Below are positions 16,286 to 23,807 of a DNA stretch of 24,019 nucleotides, piece by piece. The DNA is from a bacterium (GTDB lineage Bacteria > Krumholzibacteriota > Krumholzibacteriia > WVZY01). The notes beneath the pieces are model-generated. The model saw only the letters and a program-made list of their open reading frames with translations, did not search any database and was not told where the DNA came from. The translations under genes were made by a program, and so were the position numbers. The stretch lies in the NCBI GenBank assembly GCA_027296025.1, contig JAPUJU010000168.1:1-24019 (forward strand). Direction: 5' to 3'. The first letter of the stretch is position 1. Every line of letters begins with the position of its first letter.

Positions 16286-17008
16286 CTAAGAGTGCTCTGT
16301 TCCCCCGAATTCCGCGGATATGTGATTCCCCTCGGTATGGGCCTGTAACGCATCGAGTTCATCTATCAACGCGGATAGCCGAACGCGTCTTCGAACGAGA
16401 ATAGCACAGAGCAGAATAAACGCGACCCAGCACGCCAACAGCGCCAGTCGCATCTTCGGGTCGAGCCCCGAATCGCTTCCCCCGGCGATCACCGGCTGTG
16501 GATGCTGGGTTCGCCACCAGCGGATCGACATGTACACAATGGGCACGTTCAAAAAGCCAATGATGCCGACGACGGCCGAAAACGTTGCACGCCGCTCCGG
16601 GTCGATCATATAGTGGCGGAGCATCACATACGCCACGTACATGAGCCATAGGACGAGCATCATCGTCAGTCGCGCGTCCCATGTCCACCATATACCCCAC
16701 ACAGGCCGCGCCCAGATCGGGCCCGTCGCCAGGTTGATCGTTGCGAACACGAGCCCGACCTCCGCGCACGCGGCTGCGAGCGCATCGCGGCTTCGTCGCC
16801 TCCGGGCAAGATAGGCGATGCTGTATACGAAAACCAGGAAGAACGCGACGAACGACGTCCAGGCGGCGGGAACGTGAATGTAGAAAATCCGCTGGACATC
16901 CCCCATCGTGTTCTCGCGCGGGGCCCAGAAGAGCGCGAGGTACAACCCGGCAATCAGAGTAATCGTTGCAAGAATGATCAGCAGACGGTCGATGCTCTGT
17001 GTTCGCAT
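16286..17008 (-). CDS. ccmC: Heme exporter protein CcmC
   Basis: A 240-residue polytopic membrane protein of the heme-handling protein family. CcmC presents heme to CcmE on the periplasmic side of the membrane. The tryptophan-rich motif WGIWWTWDARLT is at residues 104-115. The two flanking heme-ligand histidines are H45 in FYIHVPAAW and H169 in RWWRTQHPQP. About six membrane helices are visible. The C-terminal tail after the last helix is charged (RRRVRLSALIDELDAL). It follows ccmB by 8 bases and precedes ccmD. AGGAG lies 11 bases before the ATG. Confidence 0.95.
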   Translation of the reverse strand: MRTQSIDRLLIILATITLIAGLYLALFWAPRENTMGDVQRIFYIHVPAAWTSFVAFFLVFVYSIAYLARRRRSRDALAAACAEVGLVFATINLATGPIWARPVWGIWWTWDARLTMMLVLWLMYVAYVMLRHYMIDPERRATFSAVVGIIGFLNVPIVYMSIRWWRTQHPQPVIAGGSDSGLDPKMRLALLACWVAFILLCAILVRRRVRLSALIDELDALQAHTEGNHISAEFGGTEHS

Positions 17009-17016
17009 AGCTTCGA

Positions 17017-17676
17017 TTACTCCTGAATCACGTACTCGAAAACCAGATAAGACGCCGTGACAAAAACTATATCATAGACTATAAGAAGCCTGAACCAGAA
17101 CGCCACCGTAATATCGGCCCCGAGCGCGTACGCGGTTGTTTCGACGGATGCAATCAGCACGGGGACGGTGACCGGCAGCAGCAGCAGCGGTAACAGCACT
17201 TCACGCATGCGTGTGTGCACCGCGATAGCGGAGAACAGCGTGCCGACACTCGAAAAGCCAATCGTGCCGAGCGCGAGAATCAGGATCAGCAGTCCCACAC
17301 GTTCGAATTCGATGTTGAAGAAAACGACGAAGAGTGGAACGACGAGGAGTTCCGTCGTGAGCATGAGAATCACGTTGGCGAGAAACTTCGCGAGGTAGAT
17401 CGAGCCGGGTTCAGCCGGCGAGATCAGTAGTCCCTGCGTACACCCTTCCTCCCGCTCCAGTGCGAACGAACGATTGAGCGAGAGTATGCCGGAGAAAGCA
17501 AAGGCGATCCAGAGGAACCCTGCCCCGAGCCTCAGTGCTTCGTCTGATGTCAGGATGAGCGTGAAATTGAAAATAACGAGGACGAGAACGGCAAAAACAA
17601 ACGAGGCGCTCAGAGCTTCCTTTGTTCGTAGCTCTATCTTTAAGTCTTTCCGGAGGATGGTTGCGAGTCCGCTCAT
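17017..17676 (-). CDS. ccmB: Heme exporter protein CcmB
   Basis: A 219-residue membrane permease of the CcmB family, with about six helices. It pairs with the CcmA ATPase and CcmC to drive release of holo-CcmE. Family features include an N-terminal cytoplasmic RKDLKIELRTKE, then FALEREEGCTQGLLISP in the first loop, and LLPLLLLPVTVPVLIASVE in the middle. The ATG overlaps the ccmA stop (ATGA), so the two subunits are translationally coupled. The length is the usual one for the family. Confidence 0.95.
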   Translation of the reverse strand: MSGLATILRKDLKIELRTKEALSASFVFAVLVLVIFNFTLILTSDEALRLGAGFLWIAFAFSGILSLNRSFALEREEGCTQGLLISPAEPGSIYLAKFLANVILMLTTELLVVPLFVVFFNIEFERVGLLILILALGTIGFSSVGTLFSAIAVHTRMREVLLPLLLLPVTVPVLIASVETTAYALGADITVAFWFRLLIVYDIVFVTASYLVFEYVIQE

Positions 17677-18392
17677 GCCTCTCCCCCCAGGATCTCCTCA
17701 TATCGGGTCCGGAACGCGTCAGTCGTCGTTATCGACGTTGCCGTTTCGAAGGCCAGCGTTCCTCGTTGCAGAATGATCATTCGGTCGGCGAGATGCCACG
17801 CGCGATCGATATTGTGGGTTACCATAACGATCGTGCCACCGCGCTTCTTGAATTCCGCAAGTGAGTCTGTGAGCAGTCCCGCTGCGCGTTCGTCGACACC
17901 GGTAAACGGCTCATCGAGCAGCAGAAGGTCGGGTTCGTGAAGAAACGCGCGTGCCAGTGAAGCGCGCTGCCGGAGCCCGCGGCTCAACGATCGCACAAGG
18001 GAGCGCGCCTTGACGTCGAGATCGAGGCGTCGGATCACTTCGGCCACGCGCTCATGCCGGTTTGACACGCCATAGAGACGGGCATAGTAGGTCAGGTTGT
18101 CCGCAACGGTCAAATCCGGATAGAGGAGGCTCTCGTGCAAGACAACGCCGATTCTCCGGCGAACATCCGCGCCGGCCCGTCGTAGCGCGCTCCCGAACAG
18201 TTGTGCATCCCCTTCGTATGTGCGGATGATCGTCGAGAGTATCTTGAGGAAAGTCGTTTTGCCGGCGCCGTTCTGTCCGACGATAGATACGAATTCGCCC
18301 TGCGCGATCTCGATGGATATATTGAGCAGGGCGGTGAAGCGGCCAAATTGTTTGGTAATTTTTTCCGTGCGAACCGTTGGCGTGTCAGACAC
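17673..18392 (-). CDS. ccmA: Cytochrome c maturation ABC transporter ATPase CcmA
   Basis: A 239-residue ABC ATPase. Walker A GQNGAGKTT is at residues 39-47, the signature helix reads LSRGLRQR (136-143) in place of LSGGQ, and Walker B LLLLDE is at 156-161, with the switch histidine in VMVTHN. A LSxGxRQR signature is usual for CcmA. It energises the CcmABCD complex that frees heme-charged CcmE. The start overlaps the end of the upstream 421-residue protein gene by 8 bases, tying that unknown protein to this operon. Confidence 0.92.
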   Translation of the reverse strand: MSDTPTVRTEKITKQFGRFTALLNISIEIAQGEFVSIVGQNGAGKTTFLKILSTIIRTYEGDAQLFGSALRRAGADVRRRIGVVLHESLLYPDLTVADNLTYYARLYGVSNRHERVAEVIRRLDLDVKARSLVRSLSRGLRQRASLARAFLHEPDLLLLDEPFTGVDERAAGLLTDSLAEFKKRGGTIVMVTHNIDRAWHLADRMIILQRGTLAFETATSITTTDAFRTRYEEILGGEA

Positions 18393-19650
18393 GTGCCGAT
18401 CCCTTGGTATTATCCGGCGTGCTCGCTTGACTTCCTTCTGCGCCCTTCAGCCGATAGTAGATCTGTGCTAACGCGTTTGCCAGTTCGGCTCGCTTGATCC
18501 TATAGACTTCATCCGGAACAGTACCGGTCGCAAAGAGATCGTCCAGTTTCGCCAACTGGTCGAGCAGCGAATCCTTCTGGCCTTCGAGAATTCGCTTCTC
18601 CACTTTTCTGTTTCGCCGTCGGGATGCAGCGGTCGCGAACACCCCGAAGAGGACCACGGTGAGCAGCATGAGTATCACGAGCGAGAGCGTGTTTGTCCGG
18701 CTCGGAACGATCGTGATTTTCGGCATCGCCGACTGTGGCGGAGCTGCCGATGTGTTCGATCCGCCGCTGATTTCGAGTTTCAGTACAGCTCCTGCAGGGA
18801 GATCCGCGACGCGATATGAAACAAATCCCTGCTCGTCGGTCTGCTCGAGGGCCGTATCATCGCTTTCCACGCGAAACGAGGCGTCCTCTGAGAGAACCGT
18901 CATGTCCTTGAGCGGATACTTGAGCTTTTCCACGTACGCGTAGTGGCCGGCCGCGTACGGGAGGCTGAAGGAAATCGCCATCCGCGTGACACCGGGCTTT
19001 ACCGGGTAGTCCACCGTGTAGAAGCCGGGCTCATCCGTGGCGATGGGTGTCCTGGGCAGCGGTATCCCGAGAGACGTCACGTAGCACCGGTCGATTTTCA
19101 TGATGTCGCCGGGCAGGTAAAACGTAAAGCGCGTGTCGGGCCCGTATACCGTGTGGGGTGGAGACGTGTTGTTCGTAATCTGGAAAAATTTCTCAACCTT
19201 CAGAGAGTCACCACTTCGGGACAATATCATATGAGGGACCGAGAACGTAACGTCGTCCCATGACGTGATTGTGTCGAAGACGCGAATCTCCCGGTGGATC
19301 TGGGACTGGCCACTCGCGCGAATAATTTCCGTGTAGTTGACGCCGTCATAGAGGATCCGAAGCAGGTAAATCGAACGCGAGTCATTGAGCCCGGAGAAGA
19401 CGAAGCTCCCGTCCGCGTTTTCCAGGGTCAACTCCTTCTCGACTAGCATACCGGCGCTTGGGTTCACAATGACAAGGGTGGCGCCCGTCACGGGTTCGTC
19501 CGTCGTTCCGTTCACGACATGGCCGTGAATGTCCAGGGCCCTTGCCCCGGGAGCGCCAACGGCGAGAAAACCCGCCGCGAGAAGAACGAGAAGGTTTTCT
19601 CTGCGCCGTCTCGCGGAGCGGCTCGATTGGTATGAGGGGGACTGATTCAA
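18385..19650 (-). CDS. Unknown membrane protein of the ccm operon with carboxypeptidase-regulatory-like domain
   Basis: A 421-residue protein I cannot assign to a named Ccm component. A basic N-terminus (SARRRREN) and a hydrophobic core (residues 20-33) ending near ARA-L look like a signal peptide. Residues 39-125 read as an Ig-like carboxypeptidase-regulatory domain (HGHVVNGTTDEPVTGATLVI, then DGSFVFSGL). A second beta-rich periplasmic domain spans about 126-295. One membrane helix (about 320-342) is followed by a basic stop-transfer RRRNRK and a cytoplasmic tail with a helical hairpin (about 360-400, LDQLAKLDDLFATGTVPDEV). The start is a TTG with no clear ribosome binding site; no better start exists in frame. 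It sits between the ccmI-like gene and ccmA, overlapping ccmA by 8 bases, which suggests a role in heme delivery or cytochrome assembly. Confidence 0.85.
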   Translation of the reverse strand: MNQSPSYQSSRSARRRRENLLVLLAAGFLAVGAPGARALDIHGHVVNGTTDEPVTGATLVIVNPSAGMLVEKELTLENADGSFVFSGLNDSRSIYLLRILYDGVNYTEIIRASGQSQIHREIRVFDTITSWDDVTFSVPHMILSRSGDSLKVEKFFQITNNTSPPHTVYGPDTRFTFYLPGDIMKIDRCYVTSLGIPLPRTPIATDEPGFYTVDYPVKPGVTRMAISFSLPYAAGHYAYVEKLKYPLKDMTVLSEDASFRVESDDTALEQTDEQGFVSYRVADLPAGAVLKLEISGGSNTSAAPPQSAMPKITIVPSRTNTLSLVILMLLTVVLFGVFATAASRRRNRKVEKRILEGQKDSLLDQLAKLDDLFATGTVPDEVYRIKRAELANALAQIYYRLKGAEGSQASTPDNTKGSARV

Positions 19651-19679
19651 GGTGCTAAGGGTTCGGGGCGTGGTGCGGC

Positions 19680-20033
19680 TTACTGGATACGCCTTCGGGT
19701 CCGGACTTCTTCTTCGATAAGTTCCTCGATCTCTGCCTGGATTTTCAGCTTGTCGATCGCCTCGATGATCTCCTCCGCCTCGTGCATGTATTCCTGTCTG
19801 AGGCGCTGATAGTCTTCGTCGGCGAGTTTGCCCATCTGGTAGTCAAAGTCCAACTCCCGAATGTTTTCCAGCGTATTGAGCTTCCGCTGGTTCAGGTAGT
19901 TCAACCGGCGCGTGTCACCGAGGTCGAAGAGGTCCTCAAGGTCGTGCAGGTATTTCTGCTTCGAGAGCATTGGACGCGTTACCAGGATAACCGCCCCGAC
20001 TACGAGTATGCCGATAACGACGTAATCCATCAT
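19680..20033 (-). CDS. CcmI-like membrane-anchored coiled-coil protein
   Basis: A 117-residue protein: one N-terminal membrane helix (residues 4-19), then a charged, probably coiled-coil cytoplasmic domain. The segment LENIRELDFDYQMGKLADED (from about residue 55) matches the short hairpin found in the N-terminal part of CcmI/CycH, where the helix is followed by a leucine-zipper-like region. The TPR domain that full CcmI uses to hold apocytochrome is absent. The ATG overlaps the ccmH stop (ATGA). It most likely works with CcmH and CcmF in the heme-ligation complex. The assignment rests on architecture and position, not on catalytic residues. Confidence 0.65.
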   Translation of the reverse strand: MMDYVVIGILVVGAVILVTRPMLSKQKYLHDLEDLFDLGDTRRLNYLNQRKLNTLENIRELDFDYQMGKLADEDYQRLRQEYMHEAEEIIEAIDKLKIQAEIEELIEEEVRTRRRIQ

Positions 20034-20536
20034 AGCTCCATGCTTTTCAGCTCATCCTCGATCCGCGCTGCAGCGAGCGGGTCGATGGCTTGTTTCCTGG
20101 CGGCTGGCTTCGCTTTGCGTTTTGCGAGCCAGTCAGACACAAAGTAAAAGACGAGAAAGAAACCGACGAGAATCGCAAACCCCGGCATGACCCACGCGGC
20201 TAAATTCACTCCGCTCGTCGGCGGCGCAGACAAGACTACCATTCCGTATTCATCCACAAACGACTGGACGATCGTGTCGTCGTCGTTGCCGGTGAGAAGC
20301 TGCTCGTCAATACTGGCGCGCATCGGGACGGCCGACGGGCACTCGAAGTGATTGCAGACCCGAAGGATCATGTTACACCCGCACCGGCATACGAGGCGGT
20401 CCGAAATCGCATTGAAACGTGTTGCCAGAACGGGATCTTCGATCTGGGTTTTTGCAGACTGTGCGACGGCGCCCGGTACGCTCCACAGGACCCCGTGGAG
20501 AGCGACTGCGAGTATCCCGGCTGCGAGCAGTCTCAT
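20030..20536 (-). CDS. ccmH: CcmH-family cytochrome c biogenesis protein, cysteine-rich variant
   Basis: A 168-residue protein with a signal peptide (cleavage near AVA-QS), a periplasmic helical domain, a membrane helix at about 112-133 and a basic cytoplasmic tail. Classical CcmH has LRCxxC; here the active region is CRCGCNMILRVCNHFEC, with C50, C52, C54, C61 and C66. CcmH reduces or holds the CxxCH cysteines of apocytochrome c before heme attachment. The frame is open upstream to 20659, but the ATG at 20536 gives the signal peptide, overlaps the ccmF stop (ATGA) and has AAAGGGA upstream. The downstream ccmI-like gene overlaps its stop in the same way. Confidence 0.85.
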   Translation of the reverse strand: MRLLAAGILAVALHGVLWSVPGAVAQSAKTQIEDPVLATRFNAISDRLVCRCGCNMILRVCNHFECPSAVPMRASIDEQLLTGNDDDTIVQSFVDEYGMVVLSAPPTSGVNLAAWVMPGFAILVGFFLVFYFVSDWLAKRKAKPAARKQAIDPLAAARIEDELKSMEL

Positions 20537-22563
20537 ATTTTTCCCTTTGCGGTAAGAAGCGTTTCTAGATTCCGGATGCGACGGCGCAACCGGACTTCCC
20601 GTGGGTTGGGGAGAATCGTGATAATGGTTCCGAGAACCATCACAATGGTTCCGATCCACACCCAGACGACAAGCGGGTTCAGGAACACCTGTATCACAGC
20701 GCGTTCGTCGTCTGATACCCCGGCAAAAACAACGTAGAGATCCTCGACCAGGTTCGAGCGGAGGGCCACTTCGGACGTTCCCTGTTCACTGGCGAAGTAG
20801 AACCGCTTTTCGGGCCGCAGCACCTGCAGTGTCTTGCCGCCCTTCGACACGGTGATCGTTGCAATGAGGTAGGAAAAGTTGGCGTCCTCTCCCTCTTCGA
20901 TGTTATCGCAGTGAAGCGTGTACGAACCAATCGTCATGCTCTCGCCGGCTTTGATTCTTCCCTGCGTTTCCTTGTTAAAAGCGTTGCCCGTAAATCCAAG
21001 AAAAATCAGAATGACCCCGAAATGGACAATGTACCCTCCATACCTCCGTTTGTTCTTGTTGATCAGCTGCGTGAACGCCCGGTGAAACTGCTCCCCGTGC
21101 GCGCGCATCCGAGCCCGGACACCCCTCGCGAACTCGGAAGTGATCGTCAATCCGACAAAGATGCAGAGGTAGAGCGAGAGCAATGCGTAGAACCCGCGAA
21201 CGCCCGCCAGAAAGAGCAACACGCCTGCGACCAGGGCGACGACAAGCGGCCAGAAAAAATTCTTATTCAAACTGCGAACGGACGTCTTGCGCCAGGCAAG
21301 AAGCGGCCCGACGCCCGTGAGAAACAGAATAAAGAGGCCGATTGGAATATTGATCTTGTTGAAGAACGGTGCCCCGACCGTAATCTGCTCGCCCTGGATC
21401 GCTTCTGAAATCACCGGAAATATCGTGCCCCACAGAACGGCGAAACAAGCGGCCAGGAACACAAGATTGTTGAAAAGGAAGCTACTTTCCCTCGAAACGA
21501 TTGAGTCGAGTTCGCTGTCACTTTTCAGGTACTCCAGCCGGGAGAAAATGAGAAAGAGACATGCCGCGCCTGTAATCGCGATGTAGGAAACGAAGAAAAT
21601 ACCGATGGACGACTGGGCGAACGCGTGCACAGACGATACGATTCCGCTGCGAGTGAGAAACGTGCCGAAAATAACGAGAAGGTATGTCGAGATAATGAGC
21701 ACCATGTTCCACACTCTGAGCATGTTCTTTTTTTCCTGCACGATCACAGAGTGCAGGAACGCCGTGGCGGTCAGCCACGGCATGAGCGATGCGTTCTCTA
21801 CGGGATCCCACGCCCAGTAACCGCCCCAGCCGAGCTCCATGTACGCCCACTTGCCACCGAGGATGATCCCTGCACCGAGAAGCCCCCAGGCGATGAGCGT
21901 CCAGCGCCGCACGAGCGTAATCCATGCGTTGCTGAGCTGTTTCGTAATCAGCGCCGCGACGGCAAACGAAAACGGAACGACCATTCCGACGTAGCCGAGG
22001 TAGAGTATCGGCGGATGAATCACCATGACCGGATGCTGTAGAAGCGGGTTCAACCCGTTTCCGTCCTGCGGGGCGAAAGGGACCGGTCCTGCACTGCCGG
22101 CGTGAACGATCGCGAGTTCGTTGAAAGGGCTTTCCGAAAATCGATTCAGGACGAGGAAGAAAAGCGCGGTGAGTGACATGATGCCCAGCGCCGTCGGAAC
22201 AAGATCCGATCGGGTGTGACGGTTCCGGTAGGCTACGATCGCCGTGTACAGCGAGACGATCCAGGTCCAAAAGAGCAGCGACCCGGCCTGCCCTCCCCAC
22301 AGCGCAGCGATCTTGTAGTAAATAGGCATCGACTCATTGGTCACTGAGGCGACGTATTCGATCTGAAAGTTGCCTGAGACGAGCAGATGGATCAAGCTGA
22401 ACATGGAGAGCGTGACAAACGTAAAGTAGGCGTACACTGCGTTCTCGCCGGACTTGATCAGGTCACGGCGCTTTACTTTTGTTCCGAGCAGTAACGCGAA
22501 AACGGCGTAGAGCGCAAACGCAAATGCGACCGAAAGCGAAATATTCCCGAAATTTGCGGCCAA
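20533..22563 (-). CDS. ccmF: Cytochrome c heme lyase subunit CcmF
   Basis: A 676-residue polytopic membrane protein of the heme-handling family. CcmF takes heme from holo-CcmE and, with CcmH and CcmI, attaches it to apocytochrome c. The WWD-type motif WGGYWAWDPVENASLMPW is at residues 246-263. The heme-ligand region HPVMVIHPPILYLGYVG contains H177 and H183. A large periplasmic domain near the C-terminus (KRYGGYIVHFGVILIF onward) and a final helix are present. The start is a TTG with GAGGT about 10 bases upstream. The length is normal for CcmF. It lies 124 bases after ccmE and is coupled to ccmH by an ATGA overlap. Confidence 0.96.
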   Translation of the reverse strand: MAANFGNISLSVAFAFALYAVFALLLGTKVKRRDLIKSGENAVYAYFTFVTLSMFSLIHLLVSGNFQIEYVASVTNESMPIYYKIAALWGGQAGSLLFWTWIVSLYTAIVAYRNRHTRSDLVPTALGIMSLTALFFLVLNRFSESPFNELAIVHAGSAGPVPFAPQDGNGLNPLLQHPVMVIHPPILYLGYVGMVVPFSFAVAALITKQLSNAWITLVRRWTLIAWGLLGAGIILGGKWAYMELGWGGYWAWDPVENASLMPWLTATAFLHSVIVQEKKNMLRVWNMVLIISTYLLVIFGTFLTRSGIVSSVHAFAQSSIGIFFVSYIAITGAACLFLIFSRLEYLKSDSELDSIVSRESSFLFNNLVFLAACFAVLWGTIFPVISEAIQGEQITVGAPFFNKINIPIGLFILFLTGVGPLLAWRKTSVRSLNKNFFWPLVVALVAGVLLFLAGVRGFYALLSLYLCIFVGLTITSEFARGVRARMRAHGEQFHRAFTQLINKNKRRYGGYIVHFGVILIFLGFTGNAFNKETQGRIKAGESMTIGSYTLHCDNIEEGEDANFSYLIATITVSKGGKTLQVLRPEKRFYFASEQGTSEVALRSNLVEDLYVVFAGVSDDERAVIQVFLNPLVVWVWIGTIVMVLGTIITILPNPREVRLRRRIRNLETLLTAKGKI

Positions 22564-22597
22564 GCTTATTTTACCTCGTGTTTTCCCCTGTTCCCGT

Positions 22598-22622
22598 ACA
22601 AAACAAATCGCCCCATGGGCGA
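22598..22622 (-). terminator. Possible intrinsic terminator or attenuator between ccmE and ccmF
   Basis: On the minus strand a 6-bp GC-rich stem (TCGCCC / GGGCGA, 3-base loop) is followed directly by TTTGTTTTGT. It lies in the gap after ccmE and before ccmF, so it would lower rather than stop downstream expression. The stem is short. Confidence 0.35.
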
Positions 22623-22664
22623 AATCTTGGAACCTGCGACGACGCGAGCGCAGCTATAAGATGC

Positions 22665-22681
22665 GTGCCTTTGAAAGGCAC
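22665..22681 (-). repeat. Perfect inverted repeat just after ccmE
   Basis: GTGCCTTT-G-AAAGGCAC is an 8-base inverted repeat with a one-base centre, starting 6 bases after the ccmE stop. In RNA it gives a 7-bp stem with a 3-base loop. No T run follows, so it looks more like an RNA-stabilising hairpin or a protein site than a terminator. Confidence 0.4.
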
Positions 22682-22687
22682 AGGTGC

Positions 22688-23101
22688 TCAGGACTCAGCC
22701 TGCGTTGTGCCGTATTCCGCTTCGTATTTCGACGCGCACTTCGCCTGGATCTGGGTTGCTTCAAATGTTCCGTCGGGCTTGTAGTGTCCGTCGCAAAGCG
22801 CCTCGGCCCCGTCCTTGAACGTGTCGGGTACGGGGCGGGTCCCGGTATAGAGCACGGACAGCTTCAGGTCATCCTGTTCGATCTGAAAAAGAATCTCGTC
22901 GCCCTGCCTCTGAATGGATCCCTCCGAAACGATACCGGCGACGCGGATCCTCTTCTCGTAGGCGTCGTCTCCCATTTCGGAGAGTTCCCCGATCGTCTTG
23001 TAGTAGGATCTGCCCTCCTCGTAGCCGGCAAACCCGAAATAGACGATCGCGCCGACGATAATGAGCGACCCGATCATTACCTTGATATTCTTCGAACCCA
23101 A
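22688..23101 (-). CDS. ccmE: Heme chaperone CcmE, CxxxY type
   Basis: A 137-residue membrane-anchored periplasmic heme chaperone. One N-terminal helix (residues 8-24) is followed by the OB-fold domain, with KRIRVAGIV, LFQIEQDDLKLSVLYTG and PDTFKDGAEALCDGHY all conserved. The heme-binding residue is normally His in HxxxY; here the sequence is KCASKY, with C122 and Y126. This CxxxY form is known from archaea, Desulfovibrio and others and defines a variant System I. The TTG start has AAGGGGAG about 5 bases upstream. It is the first gene of the ccm operon. Confidence 0.92.
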   Translation of the reverse strand: MGSKNIKVMIGSLIIVGAIVYFGFAGYEEGRSYYKTIGELSEMGDDAYEKRIRVAGIVSEGSIQRQGDEILFQIEQDDLKLSVLYTGTRPVPDTFKDGAEALCDGHYKPDGTFEATQIQAKCASKYEAEYGTTQAES

Positions 23102-23450
23102 AACGCTCCCCTTTCAGCGCGTCCACAGGATGCGCTTCTTTCAACCTGCGAACACTGGTCGGTTCGTGTTCTTTCCGAACTATAACAACAAGTTGAGGCC
23201 CGTACAAACGCTTATGTTGTGCCGTCGGAGGACCGTTTCGGGCGTGTGTACCGTCCGGGACAGCGATTCCACTAATCGGGTGGGATGGCGTCCTTTACCG
23301 CAGTAGTGGCCGGACGAACCCCTCTATTGGTACCGACATTGCATCGTCCCACATGTCTCCGAGCCCGAGCCGGAGGCACGGGACAGGAAGAAAGTATCGG
23401 GAATCGGAAGGCATTCATCAAAGACCAGAAGATCTGCCCGGAGGAGACCC
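23102..23450. other. 349-base divergent intergenic region
   Basis: This gap separates ccmE (minus) from the YHS lipoprotein gene (plus). The left third holds the probable ccm promoter and leader. In the right part I see no convincing promoter, hairpin terminator, tRNA or protein-coding frame; the short open frames present lack ribosome binding sites and any family resemblance. Confidence 0.5.
23179..23207 (-). promoter_or_regulatory. Probable promoter of the ccm operon
   Basis: On the minus strand TTGTAC (23202-23207) is followed after exactly 17 bases by TATAGT (23179-23184), a five-of-six match to the -10 consensus. The leader to the ccmE TTG would be about 70 bases and includes the AAGGGGAG ribosome binding site. 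Confidence 0.45.
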
Positions 23451-23792
23451 ATGCGAGCAACATACGGAATCATTCGACACGTGCTCATCGTTCTTTTGCT
23501 CGGTTTCGCGGTCGGCTGCGGGGCGTCAGAGGACAAAACCGCGGAGAAGAAACCCGTCGATTGGGACGAAAAGAAACAAACGACGTTCGGCCGTGCCGTT
23601 CAGAGCGCACACCGCGTCGGCGACTCACGTTCGGACATTGCCAACCCACAAATGGGTACATGTGTCGTCTGCGACCAGCCCGTGGACTATCAGCACTTTG
23701 CCGTCGTTCGGGGCAAGAACTACGCGTTCGATTCGGATGCCTGTGCGGAAAGGTTTCAGTTGGAGCCGCAGGTTTATCTGGCTCGCTACTAG
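23451..23792 (+). CDS. YHS-domain lipoprotein
   Basis: A 113-residue putative lipoprotein. The N-terminus is a hydrophobic export signal (VLIVLLLGFAV) ending in a lipobox-like AVGC with the lipidation cysteine at C23. After a charged linker, residues 69-112 resemble a YHS domain: CVVC (C71, C74), then a VVRGKNYAFDSDACAERF segment with C98 and a QVYL end. YHS domains are small and often bind metal ions through cysteines. GGAGGAG lies 4 bases before the ATG. The gene is divergent from the ccm operon and convergent with the sialidase-like gene. A role in metal or heme handling is possible but only suggested by the neighbours. Confidence 0.8.
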   Translation: MRATYGIIRHVLIVLLLGFAVGCGASEDKTAEKKPVDWDEKKQTTFGRAVQSAHRVGDSRSDIANPQMGTCVVCDQPVDYQHFAVVRGKNYAFDSDACAERFQLEPQVYLARY

Positions 23793-23807
23793 CGCGGGCC
23801 TACCTGC

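Noticed and set aside
20537..20659. Longer ccmH start inside ccmF
   Set aside because: The extension would bury the signal peptide; the ATG at 20536 overlaps the ccmF stop in the same ATGA style as the next gene.
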